Source: Dendrocalamus latiflorus (Eukaryota > Streptophyta > Magnoliopsida > Poales > Poaceae). Taken from it: a DNA stretch of 64,000 bases. Positions 48,332 through 58,894 of the stretch are shown piece after piece. Below the pieces are notes generated by a model. The model did not search any database and was not told the DNA's origin. It saw nothing but the letters and a program-made list of their open reading frames with translations. Within the stretch, counting starts at the first letter, position 1. Every line of letters begins with the position of its first letter. The DNA lies in assembly GCA_017311315.1 (NCBI GenBank), contig CM029650.1:20555374-20619373 (forward strand), read 5' to 3'. A program made the position numbers and the translations under genes.

Positions 48332-50170
48332 GTTAATCTTGACCGATCTGTTGCCGTACCAAATTCTAGAAGGAAATTCAGTATCTAGTCGGATTCGATA
48401 TTGATTTCGGATATTTGACATCGGATATGGTAACAAATCAGGAAAGCTAGTATCCACTGAATATTGTAAGTACACGGATAGAGCATAATTATCAGGCCAG
48501 ATATCCGGCAACAAAAATACCTAGCCCAGCCAATGACTAACCGCAGCCGCCACTGCCGCCGCTCCTTGCTACCATCGTCGCTGTTGTCTGCCACTATCAC
48601 TACTGCTGCACGCCTTCTCCAATCACTGGTCACCGACTACCATCACCAACTCACGGCTCCCTTCCCCTTGTGTTGCCAAATGGAGAAAGAGAAATCGAGA
48701 AGGATGGGTAAGGGACAGATGGGGAACGGCTTGTGGATTGTGGAAGGGCCAAACAGATAAGTGCAAAGCTTAGTCCTTCACTGATGTGTGGGCTATTGGA
48801 AATTGTTTCCATGTATACGGGAGGCTTGTTGTGTATACGGAAATTGTTGTGATAATTATGTAGTACTCATATTGAATAGTTGAAGTGATGGTGGTATGGT
48901 TTAATATATATTTCGTTTTGTATGTACTTGTTATCTATCTATATTATCTGTTTTTTATTTGAATCCATCTCTACGATATCTAATTGTGAATTCGAGGAAA
49001 AATATAAATTAGAATACAATACCAACAGTATTGGACCAAATTTGATTTGTTAGCATCTCTGCTTGTACTTGGTATGGTAGTAGTAGTAGTCCTTCCTGTG
49101 CTTGTTGCATGTGGGATGTGATGTAAGTGGCTAGTAGTCAAGTAGTAGTACTTTTGGAACACAGTGTGTTGAAATATTGTGCATGTGAACAGTATCAGTT
49201 GCGAAATGCTTGATGGAAACGCACAGTTGAGGGATGCAAAATACATAATGCGAAGGATAACACATACAGGTTCATTTAGCTTAGACCTTCTCAACTATAA
49301 AGGCATCTTTTTTCAGTTTATGGCTCCTCTCAAACAAATAAACAGAATAATTTCTTCACCGTTATTTCAAAACGGGTCATCAGAATACTTTTTTTTAAAC
49401 GGCTTATCGACATTTGATTCAGTCACACAAACACTCATACTAAGATCAAAAAACATAATCCACAGTAAAAAAGAACCCATCGAAAAAATATATTTGCCAA
49501 CTTTCAGAATGGGCTTCATTAAATGACCTTGCAAAAGGCATGTGCACTAAATGATCAAACATCCTACAATGTTATCCCCGATGTACTCACTGCAATCAGA
49601 CCCGTCCTAGGTTCCAACAAAACCAGATTAGTGAAGAAAACCAAATCCAAGTCCAAACAAACCTCTATCCTTCCTGTTGAAGTATAAGTTGAACTGTTCA
49701 TCTTTTAAGACAAAGTCTACTAGTCGATTGTAGTACACATTATAGTGACTTTATTTATATTAACCAAAACCACAAGTAAGTTTCTTCGTATGGCTCTCTA
49801 CAAGTTGTTACTATTTATAAAATGACAAAGACGGCTATACACTCACCCTTACGGTATACTCACCTTGCACTCAAACTAAAAAAGTCACAAAAAATTCTGA
49901 AAAATTTCTAAATGTGTGCTTCTAAACTTACTCTACCTATGTATAAAATTTTAAGTTCAAATTCATTCTAAATTAAGAATAAAAAAAGAGAACATTTTGA
50001 CAAATGTCAAGAGTTCAAAATTTTCAGAATTCTCTTTTCAATACTCTTAATATAGAGTAAATTTAAACTTAAAATTTTATAAATAAGTGGAGTAAGCCAT
50101 AAAGTACATCTACAAAAAAAATTGAAATTTTTTGTAACTTTTTAGTTTGAGATAAATGTACCATAAGAAT
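48332..50170. other. Intergenic DNA with repeat fragments
   Basis: About 48345-48525 shares GGATTCG, GGATATGGTAAC and ATATCCGG wording with the hAT element at 56870-57333 and may be a diverged relative. Dispersed repeat copy B lies at 49690-49830. Runs such as AGTAGTAGTAG near 49080-49150 are simple repeats. No gene. Confidence 0.45.
49690..49830 (+). repeat. Dispersed repeat family, copy B
   Basis: It contains AAGTCTACTAGTCGATTGTA and TTATAGTGACTTTATTTATA, matching copies at 4900-5050 and (inverted) 20745-20890. Confidence 0.65.
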
Positions 50171-50349
50171 CAAGGACAGAGCCACACCCCGAGTAAGGTA
50201 GGCTTCAGTCCGGGGTATAGAAAAATATCTAATGTATAGCCCGGGTAAATTCGGTCCAGTCTGGGTAACATTTTCATGGTCTAGCCCAGATAGCCTAGAT
50301 CATTCCATCACTGAACTCAGGACATAATCAAATACTAGCTCCACCACTG
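50171..50349. mobile_element. hAT-type MITE, 179 bp, copy 1
   Basis: The ends are CAAGGACAGAGCCACAC and, read inward from the right, CAGTGGTGGAGCTAG. A perfect 8-bp duplication ATAAGAAT flanks it (50163-50170, 50350-50357). It is clearly related to 58895-59071. Confidence 0.8.
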
Positions 50350-50383
50350 ATAAGAATAAGTGCATAACAGTTTTTGTCTTATA

Positions 50384-50556
50384 TGTTGCAAGAGGGAACA
50401 AGTGATTGAAATGAACTGATGATTACCTTCATTCTGTACATGTACATGAGTATATATAGATGATGAGGGAGTGGCAAAGAAGGTGCCTTTACATGAATAG
50501 ATGTCTTTACAGTAAAGGTGCCTGTACATTGGTTACTTTATTTTCTGGTTGTAACA
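50384..50556 (-). repeat. 3' LTR of the young copia element
   Basis: 173 bp, differing from the other LTR by one base (GAGGGAG here, GAGAGAG there). On the minus strand CTATATATACTC is a likely TATA box. Confidence 0.95.
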
Positions 50557-50889
50557 CTCCCCCTTAACCAATGTGTCTTCATATGATCACCTTGATTTAT
50601 CATCTTGGAAAACTCCTCTAAAACCCTGTAGGAAAAATATGAGGAGAACCTATAAAGTAGATATGCCATGAAAAACTCCTTTAAAACCCAATGGGAAAAT
50701 TTAAGGAGAAAATTTGATATGGCATATATATGATTATATCTCCTTAAAAACCCCTGTGGGGAAAATAGAGATATAATATATTTATGATTACGTTGTCATA
50801 TTGCCTCATTAAAAACCTTAATGAGAAACCTTAGAGGAAAAACTCATAAAGGGAAAAGAATACAATATTTATATTGAACGGGTTAAATC

Positions 50890-51765
50890 TTAGGAGATTT
50901 CTCCCCCTGATATCTGCAAATCACGTAGTCTTCGCATACCAATTCCATAAACACATTTCTGGAATGTGGAAGTTGGTAATGACTTGGTGAATAAGTCTGT
51001 GAGATTATCACAAGACTTAGTTTGCAGAATATTTATTTCCCCCACTCTCTTGCAATTCATGTGGGTAAAATAATTTAGGTGCAATATATTTTGTGATATT
51101 GCTCTTTATGTAACCCGTTTGCATTTGGACAACGCAAGCAGCATTATCTTCGTAGATAATGGTAGGTGATGCGATATTACCTATACCACATGTATGTGGT
51201 TAATCATTCTGCGAAGCCATACACATTCACGTGATACTTCATATAATGCAATTATTTCAGAATGATTAGTGGATGTAGCCACTAGAGTCTGTTTCGAAGA
51301 CTTCCAAGAGATGGTTGTTCCACCATGTAAAAATACAAAGCCTGTTTGAGATCTGGCATTATAGGGATCTGATAAATAGCCAGTATCAGTATATCCTATT
51401 AAATCCATATTTTTATTCTTCTAGAAGAATAGACCGAGATCTTTAGTGCCATGAAGATATCTAAGGATATGCTTCACTCCTACCCAATGTCTTTTGGTTG
51501 GAGCGGCGCTATGTCTAGCAAGTAGATTTACCGCAAATGCAATATCCGGCCGGGTGCAGTTTGCAAGGTACATAAGCGCTCCGATGGCACTGAGATATGG
51601 AACCTCAGGTCCCAATACCTCTTCATTGTCATCTCGGGGTCTAAATGGATCTTTGTCCCTGTCGAGAGATCGAACAACCATGGGGGTTTTCGATGGATAT
51701 GCTTTGTCCATATTGAATTTCTCCAATATTTTTGGACATAGGCTGATTGATGCACTATGATGCAT
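50890..51765 (-). pseudogene. Copia RNase H region of the young element
   Basis: Pieces in three frames: LSAIGALMYLANCTRPDIAF and RHILRYLHGTKDLG-like sequence (51421-51765), then IGYTDTGYLSDPYNARSQTG and ISWKSSKQTLVATSTNHSE (51181-51408), then NILQTKSCDNLTDLFTKSLP (50890-51084). These are the conserved blocks of copia RNase H, in order, with stops between. Confidence 0.88.
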
Positions 51766-52355
51766 GTATGAAGGTGCTCAAGTTGTATACCTAAGCTAAA
51801 TTTGGTTTTACCCAAATCCTTCATTTGAAATTCCGTCATAAGATGATTACGTGCTTCATCTATATCTTGTGTGTTACCAATGATATTAAGATCATCAACA
51901 TACACAGATATAATGCAAAATCTTGTTGAGAATCTTTTAACGAACACGCATGGGCAATCATCATTGTTGGAGTATCCCTTTTTGGTTAGGAACTCACTTA
52001 GTCGGTTGTACCAAATTCTACCCGACTATTTCAAGCCGTATAAAGACTTGTTTAATTTTACACAATACATATTGCGATTTGCGTTCGGATTCGGAATTGA
52101 AATTCCATCGGGAACTTTCATGTATATGTCCGAATTAAGTGACCCATAAAGATATGCGGTCACTACATCCATCAACTGAAAAGATAGATGATTTTGTACT
52201 GCCAATGAGATTAAGTATCGGAATGTTATTCCACTCATTACTGGAGAATAAGTTTCATTGAAATCAATGCCGGGTCTCTGCGTGAACCCTTGTGCTACAA
52301 GCCTTGCTTTGTATCTCACCACCTCATTGTTTTCATTCCGTTTGCGGACGAAAAC
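51766..52355 (-). pseudogene. Copia reverse transcriptase of the young element
   Basis: YKARLVAQGFTQRPGIDFNE and FQLMDVVTAYLYGSLNSDIY (52026-52322) are followed in another frame by SVYVDDLNIIGNTQDIDEAR with the catalytic YVDD at 51893-51904. Both catalytic aspartates are kept, but the frame is broken near 52000 and 52330. Confidence 0.9.
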
Positions 52356-53351
52356 CTATTTGAAACCGACAGGGAATACTTTGGGAGGTGTATGTATCAC
52401 ATTGGTGAATACATTTCTTTTCTTGAGCAAGGCTAACTCCTCTTGAATTGCATCCTTCCATTGAGTCCAGTCCGAGCGTTGTTTGCACTCTGCCATGGTC
52501 TTGGGATCTGGATCATTTTGAAGGTTGTTTGCAATTGTTGTGGAGAAATAAATGTCGACAATTGTAGTCTTACGATCGTATGATTCTCCAGAATCAGTAT
52601 AGTTTGTGGAAATTTCTTGGACCCCTGATGACTCAATGTTATTTCCCAAAACATTTGAGTCGAGGTATTCCGATGTCCCAGGATCAGATATTGAGTGCAC
52701 TGTTGATCTGGGTACAAGGATCCTTTGGTGTCTATCAACTTGAGGTTGATCTGCATTTACATTCTTTTGTTTCCTTTGTCGCTTGTTAGAAGCTGTATCC
52801 GCCGTTTGTACCGTACTTCTCCCCCTCTTATTTTGAACTGGGAGTTGAGTGGTATTTTGCGGTACCTCTACTCTTTCAGGTACATTTCTGGCAGGATTAT
52901 AGGATTTTGTGACACCCTTATAATCAGTAAATGCATCTGGCAGGTAATATGCAATGTTTTGCAAATGAATGAGTTTCTGAACTTGAAGTTCAGTCTCTCT
53001 GGTACGTGGGTCTGAGGTAGGAATGCTTTGTACATTCCAATTAATTTCCTGGCATTCAGTTTGGTACTTGTTGTCTCCCCCTAATGCCGGGAAATGTTCC
53101 TCATTGAATATGCAATCAGCGTACCGGGCCGTAAACAGGTCCCCTGTTAGGGGCTCGAGGTATTTTATGATTGACGGAGATTTATACCCAACATAGATCC
53201 CAAGTTTCCTGTGAGATCCCATTGAGGTACGCTGCGGTGGTGAGATCGGTACGTATGTAGCGCAACCGAACTTTCGCAGATGGGAAATATCTGATGGATT
53301 TCCACGTAGTAATTGTAGCGGGGAAGTGCTATGATAAGCAGTTGGACGCAA
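52356..53351 (-). pseudogene. Copia integrase C-terminal region and linker, open frame of 331 codons
   Basis: The frame begins near the end of the integrase core (STSPLQLLRGNPSDISHLRK), includes the CATYVPISPPQRTSMGSHRK-type region and GIYVGYKSPSIIKYL. It then runs through a long hydrophilic linker to SDWTQWKDAIQEELALLKKR at the start of the reverse transcriptase. It is the longest intact stretch of the element. Confidence 0.88.
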
Positions 53352-53993
53352 TTGGATTAAGTCAGCAGCGTGTAAAACTGCATGACCCCAATATGATGTT
53401 GGTAAGTTGCAATTCTGTAGTAATGGTCTTGCAATGAGCTTGATTCTCTCTTGATAAGAGATTCTGCTAAACCATTTTGTGTATGGACATATGGATCAGA
53501 GTGTTGAACTTGTATCCCAAGAGCCATACAATCGTCATTGAAGGCATGGTATGAAAATTCAGTAGCAATATCTATTCAAATTGATTGAATTCGATATTCA
53601 GGGTAATGTACTCGTAATTGGATAATTTGACCAATTAACTTAGCAAATGCATGGTTTCGTGTGGATAAAAGACACGCGTGTGACCATCTAGTAGATGCGT
53701 CAATTAGAACTATGAAGTACCTGAACGGTCCACACAATGGTTGTATAGGACCACATATATCTCCTTGAATGCGTTCAAGGAATTTAAGTGGTGCAGCTCT
53801 GATTTTAAGATAAGAGGGTCTTAAAATCAATTTTCCGGTGGCACAGGAAGTGCACACAAAATCTGAGGATTCCGGAAATTTTGTCTTGAGATATGTATGA
53901 CCAATTGAATTGCTAATAATTTTCCTCATCATTCCAATGCCTGGGTGGCCAAGGCGATCATGCCATGTTTGGAATGTGTTAATGTTTTGGAAA
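53352..53993 (-). pseudogene. Copia GAG-pre-integrase and integrase core
   Basis: TWHDRLGHPGIGMMRKI supplies the zinc-binding His residues and CTSCATGK the Cys pair. The core shows FIVLIDASTRWSHACLLS, an in-frame stop, then a piece with the second Asp, and HTQNGLAESLIKR with the Glu of the DDE triad. A small insertion after that motif shifts the frame. Confidence 0.87.
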
Positions 53994-53994
53994 A

Positions 53995-54195
53995 TTACTT
54001 TAAATCTGGATATATGTGATTCCGTATTATGCTTAAAACGGAATATGTCACAATCTCCGGCGAAATTTGATCATTTGGAGGATCAAATATCACCCTTTGC
54101 AACCCACGTGTGGTGAGGTTGATTTTTAAGTCCATAGCCCATGTAGGGTAATTGGAACCATCGAGAGCGAGGGGCTCAAAATCTTTGGTAGCCAT
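53995..54195 (-). pseudogene. Second gag N-terminus, fused to GAG-pre-integrase
   Basis: It opens MATKDFEPLALDGSNYPTWA and continues to IIRNHIYPDLK, then runs directly into the GAG-pre-integrase sequence. It is similar but not identical to the copy just upstream. No zinc knuckle or protease lies between gag and integrase. Confidence 0.87.
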
Positions 54196-54233
54196 TTAAA
54201 ACCTACATGAAAAGTACACCATATATGATTAAT

Positions 54234-54788
54234 TTACATGAGGTAAATTAATGTGTATGGTAATGTTGTAAGAAAATGCAAAATATGTGGAAAACAATAT
54301 GAGTATTGTAATCCAAATGAATATATACCTAAAATTAAATATAACATGAGGTTATATTTATAATACCGTTTAATCACAATATTGGTGGTGAACACCAATT
54401 TATTGTATGGCATAGCGCACATAAATTGGGATTTTATGGTATTTATTATAGGTATGCATTCATAAATTTTGCGGAGGTGGTTCCACTCATTGACAGCCTC
54501 CGGTAGGATGACTGTTTTCTGCTGTTCATACCGTGTTTGAAGAGCAAGCCACAGAGCGCGTGGGTCTTCTTCCATCAGATACTCAGCCTTGAGATCAGGA
54601 TGGATGTGGTTCCGTATAATAAATAAGGTATTGTACTTGAGAGTCTCAGCCAAAGGAGCTACACCCTCTTGGGGAGCTGCAATTGCCTGGTATATTCCGC
54701 GCAACGATAGACTCACTTTGAGATCCATCGCCCATGTGGGGAAGTTGTGGCCGTCAAGAGCGAGGGCCTCAAACTCTTTAGTAGCCAT
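54234..54788 (-). pseudogene. First gag N-terminus
   Basis: It opens MATKEFEALALDGHNFPTWA and keeps the gag domain through YLMEEDPRALWLALQTRYEQ and NEWNHLRKIYE at about 54470. After that the frame drifts into AT-rich non-gag sequence until the second gag start. In active elements this protein forms the particle shell. Confidence 0.87.
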
Positions 54789-54965
54789 TGTGCTTACATA
54801 TGTAGGGCCACAGATTTGTTAAAATCTTTGGCAATGTTAAATAAGCAATGCGAAATGCAAGTAATCAAGGTAAACTTGAAATACATGAAGGGACATTCTC
54901 CTATTGTGGAATAACATAGTTAATCACCAATGGTATTAACATTATTTAATTCATTTTTCAACATT

Positions 54966-55278
54966 GAGTGCGCACTTTGAGGATGATAATCCTACAGTAG
55001 TACTCTGATACTACCTTGTGTATGGCCAATGTGAAAAAGAACCATGGTAATCACTGAGGTGTAGACCTTGTATAATTTATAATCAAATTGGGTACGCACG
55101 TTGAGGATGAAATCCCACAGTAGTACCATGGTACTACCTTGTGTATGGCCAATTGGAAAATAAATAAAGGTAATCACCCAAAAGTGTAGACCAAAATGTT
55201 TCAAAACTTGATATTGGGTACGCACGTTGAGGAATAAATCCCGCAGTAGTACTATGGTACTACCTTGTGTATGGCCAA
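54966..55278 (-). repeat. Tandem repeat in copia leader, three units of about 125 bp
   Basis: Three units contain GTACGCACGTTGAGGA and then GGTACTACCTTGTGTATGGC on the plus strand, starting at about 54966, 55090 and 55216. They lie between the GC-rich leader and the first gag start. Confidence 0.85.
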
Positions 55279-55639
55279 TATCAAAGTTAAGAAACTTTGT
55301 GTTATTCCAAAATGAGAAAAAAAAATCAACCTAAAGCATTTGCATAAAAAAAATATATTAAGTGCTTGTATGGTAAGCTAGAAAACGTAATATTTAAATT
55401 GCATAAGATTTATGGCAATAATTGATGTGCAATACATTGCATGGAAATACATATGTACAATACAAGGGTACAACAGATATTTACAATAGAAATTTATTTA
55501 ACATAAAAATGCTGCATTATCTATGAACTGGAGGGGGGTTTGTGCAATTTTTCGGCAACCTGGGCTGCAGCCCGATCGGCCTTTTGGCCCATGAGGGAGG
55601 TGGGGTTTATTGGGCCAAAGCCCATTGTGGGCAGCATGT

Positions 55640-56440
55640 ATATATGAGGTGGGTTAGGGTGAAAACCCTAACCCTAACCCTAGCCACAGTGCCCTATTGG
55701 AGCCGCCGCCGCCGCCTGCCCCTTGAGCGCCACCGCCGCTGGCCGCCGGCCGCCTCCGCTGGCCGCCGGACTCCGCCGCTGGACGCCGGTCGCTGCCGCC
55801 GGGCGCCGCCACCGGGAGACGCCGCGGCCGCCGCTGCGGGCGTTGCCGCTGCAGCCGAGCGCCGCCGCGACCCCTTGGCGCCGTCGGCTTTGGGCGTCGC
55901 CGCCGCCGGTCGCCAGCCTTGGGGCCCACCGCCGCCGGCCCAGGACGCCTCCGGCTTCGGCCGGCCGGACTGCGCCGCGCCGCCATGGGCGCCTCTGCTC
56001 GGGTGCCGTCGGTCGCGGGCCGCCTCGGGCGCTGCACCGGGGGATGGCGCCGTCGTCGCCGCGGGCTTCGGCCGGATTGGGCCGCGCCACCGCGCGCGCT
56101 GCGCCGGCCCCGTCCTCGCGCCGACCTCGGGCGTCTCGGGCGCCGCTGCGCCTCCGCCAAGCCGAGCCGGTTGTCGGGTCTCCCCGGGCGTCGCGCGCCT
56201 CTGCTGGCCGCGCCATGACGCGCCAGGCCATGCGCCGACGCGCCGCTCCGTGCACGCCATCGCGCTGGGCTGCGCCCCCGCGCCGCGCGTCGGGCTGCGC
56301 TGCTTCGGGCGTCGCCGCGTCGTGAGGACGCGCCGCCGGGCCGGCCGTCGGAGGACGCCGCCGCCATGGGCGCCGCCAGGCGTGGGTGTGGTAGAAGGCG
56401 ATGCGCGCAAGGAAGCGATCAACGCCAGAACATCCAGTGC
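55640..56440 (-). other. GC-rich leader of the copia element with long open frames
   Basis: This block is strongly GC-rich, unlike the AT-rich rest of the element. Minus-strand frames of 318 (start 56650, inside the LTR), 280 and 237 codons are open through Ala/Arg/Pro-rich sequence. Plus-strand frames are equally long, so composition explains them. A host-derived captured piece is possible but I recognise no domain. AACCCTAACCCTAACCCTA at the left edge is a short telomere-like run. Confidence 0.55.
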
Positions 56441-56504
56441 CATTACCTTTTGTTTGTTTTCTCTGTTGTTTTGCTCGATTTGGAGAGAAACGTGACTGAT
56501 AACG

Positions 56505-56677
56505 TGTTGCAAGAGGGAACAAGTGATTGAAATGAACTGATGATTACCTTCATTCTGTACATGTACATGAGTATATATAGATGATGAGAGAGTGGCAAAG
56601 AAGGTGCCTTTACATGAATAGATGTCTTTACAGTAAAGGTGCCTGTACATTGGTTACTTTATTTTCTGGTTGTAACA
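56505..56677 (-). repeat. 5' LTR of the young copia element
   Basis: 173 bp, one mismatch to 50384-50556. Its outer edge meets the TTATA duplication at 56678-56682. Confidence 0.95.
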
Positions 56678-56869
56678 TTATAAACTAAAACTAAAAGTTA
56701 CAGTAAAAATCAATATAAACGGTAAATATGCTTTGCCGTTGATATTTACACACACGCATCCAAGCGCTCCGACACCCAAAAATTGCAGCGCTAGCTAAAA
56801 CTGGCTCCGCAAACAAGCTAGGTCAGAAAAAAAAGAGCATACATATTATTATCTAGCTACTCCTGTCCC

Positions 56870-57333
56870 TAGGGGTGAAAACGGATCGGATTCGGACGGA
56901 TATTGCTGTTACCATATCCTAACCCATATTTTTTCTCCGGATTCGGTATCAATCGGATTCGGTACCAATCTGATTCGGTGTCGGATCGGTCGGGATTAAC
57001 CCAATTCGTTTGCACCCCTACTTGTTTGTAAGGAATGCATGCAGTGCAGTAAATGGAGTAGGACGCATTGACTTGATGTTACTATTTAATAGCTGATGTG
57101 GAAGATTTTATTTTACCATTACAAAAGAAAATGAAACGTCAAATAGTAGCACTAACCTGAAATCATACTTGAAGACGTATCGGATTCGGACGGATATTCG
57201 GATTCGGACGGATATTATTGTTACCATATCCTAACCCATATTTTTTTCTCCGGATTCGGTACTAGCCGGATTCGGTACCAATCAGATTCAGTGCCGAATC
57301 GGTCGGGATTAACCTGACCCATTTTCACCCCTA
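56870..57333. mobile_element. hAT-type element, 464 bp, with an internal duplicated end
   Basis: The termini TAGGGGTGAAAA are perfect 12-bp inverted repeats. The 8-bp duplication CCTGTCCC lies at 56862-56869 and 57334-57341. Inside, a second right-type end (TTTGCACCCCTA, at 57020) and a repeat of the GGATTCGGACGGATATT module (about 57183-57333) show that the element holds two partial copies of itself. Non-coding. Confidence 0.88.
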
Positions 57334-57348
57334 CCTGTCCCGCTAGAA

Positions 57349-57693
57349 CTAGAAGGGCACAGTAACAATGTGTCTCTTGACGGAGCGTGCCCGGTGGCGG
57401 CGGCTGCTGCTGCTCTCGCCGCTGCACCCGTCGCTGGAGTCGGAGGAGTCGAGATCGACGTCGTCGTCCGACGAGTCCATCGCCGTCTTCCGCACGACCA
57501 GCACAGGCTTCAGGCCCTGCATGCCAACAATAATATTCTAATAATCATTTTACGTAGATCAGTCAACTAATCACAAGAGCTAATTAAGCTTGCCAGCTTC
57601 ACGGTCGAGACGATCAGATAGATTAATTACCTCGGTGAAGATCCTGATGGCTTCCTCCGTCGTCTTGGTGCTCAGCACGTACAGCGCCGCCTC
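57349..57693 (-). CDS. Last two exons of an unrecognised gene
   Basis: Exon A (57693-57631) follows TGTCCAG and encodes EAALYVLSTKTTEEAIRIFT plus E, ending at a GAG/GTAATT donor. Exon B (57516-57349) follows GCATGCAG and encodes GLKPVLVVRKTAMDSSDDDV, then an acidic Ser-rich stretch, a basic SSSRRHRARSVKRH tail and a stop. Both junctions are in phase 0 and codon use is GC-rich at third positions, as in the permease. I do not recognise the family. Earlier exons are not visible within the window, so this is either the end of a gene with a long TE-filled intron or a fragment. The stop codon lies 16 nt from a hAT element. Confidence 0.6.
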
Positions 57694-58894
57694 CTGGACA
57701 GTGAAAAGTGAAACGGTAAATAATTTACTTTCTTTTTCTTTTTTACATTTGATGTGTATATGGCCCTATTATTTAGATTGTGACCCATGGTTTTTTCTAT
57801 GGTTGATGGTATTTTGTTGTGCTTTTTAAAATGATGATGAATGACTGAGACATCAAGATGAATAACACTTATAATTTTATATTCAAAAAATCGTTTGAAG
57901 AAGCAACTTGTTTGCTTCAGCTTTTGAAGAAATAGGAGAAAAAAATAATAGGACCTCACGAAGGAATCAATACATGGTTGGGCACGTCCCTGTCACGTCC
58001 GTTGCGACCGGTCGGGAACATGAGGTACACGTTTCATGGTGCGTGACAGGGACCCAACATGGACAGCACAGCACTTGCGTACGTAACGCAAGCATGCATC
58101 TCATTTCTCTGCCTCGTTTACGTGGCTGCGACAAGCTACAGGTTCTACCATAAGCTAAGTTTGTATGGAACACGCAATAATTTATCTTTTTTTTCCCGGA
58201 AAACAGCATAATTTCTTTTTTTTCCCAGGAAAGTATACGCCTATTCATTCTAGTCTAGACAAAGGAGACCTTAAGTTTATAGATACCTAAGATTTTTTTT
58301 TTGAAAGAGCTGAACAAGGGTAAGCATTTCTGAATGCGTGTATGGTTGTAATTCAATTCGACGATTTATTTTAGAGTGTAACGTGGAGAAAGATCGAAAG
58401 AGTGACTTTACAGGGAGGTCACTCACTGCAGAGAATAGAGTAGTGCTACACGTGGTCAGGATGGCCTAATTGAATAGTAGCTACAAGTTCGGAGAAAGCG
58501 AGAGACACCGGAAATGAATTCTACCGGGAGAGTCTTACGTGAGACCCCCCTAAACCGTTAGATTGTGTTGAATCATCTTGATCCAACGGCTTATGAGAGG
58601 TCTCATATAAAGCCTGCGCTCATTAGACACCTCCATTCAATGGCTCGTGGGAGGTCTTTTTATTGAATTTTCTTCTAGGAACATCCACCAATAAACACTA
58701 TAATATTTATTATTCGTACGAATGGTTTGTTTAATATTTTTTCACATTTGTAGATGGAATTTTACTTGTTTCATTGGAAGATAGAGAAGGTCGATCGGAT
58801 TTTTGGAGAAGCCAGCCTAACCAAAAAGAAAAAAAACGTGGCTTTAAAACTTGGGAAGACAACTAAACCGGCGGTATGTAGAAACGTACATACA
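57694..58894. other. Unassigned DNA upstream of the orphan exons
   Basis: If the exons at 57349-57693 belong to a living gene, this would be intron. No further exon is visible. A segment at 58520-58670 repeats GGAGAGTCTTACGTGAGACC/GGAGGTCT-type wording in loose inverted form and may be an old MITE. Confidence 0.45.

Larger units (their letters stand above)
50384..56677 (-). mobile_element. Young Ty1/copia retrotransposon, non-autonomous
   Basis: Two 173-bp LTRs (50384-50556 and 56505-56677) begin TGTTGCAAGAGG and end GGTTGTAACA and differ at a single position. The 5-bp duplication TTATA flanks the element (50379-50383, 56678-56682). On the minus strand the order is 5' LTR, GC-rich leader, tandem-repeat leader, gag start (twice), GAG-pre-integrase and integrase, reverse transcriptase, RNase H, a purine tract (GGTTAAGGGGGAG) and 3' LTR. 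The gag C-terminus with zinc knuckle and the protease are absent, and stops and frame changes break pol. Next to the 5' LTR is CGTTATCAGTCACG, the probable primer-binding region; I cannot name the tRNA. Confidence 0.95.

Noticed and set aside
55655..55690. Telomere-like run AACCCTAACCCTAACCCTA
   Set aside because: Only three units inside a copia leader; not a telomere and too short for an interstitial array of note.
55542..56495. 317-codon plus-strand frame
   Set aside because: Antisense to the copia element and explained by GC-rich composition; frames of similar size exist on the other strand.
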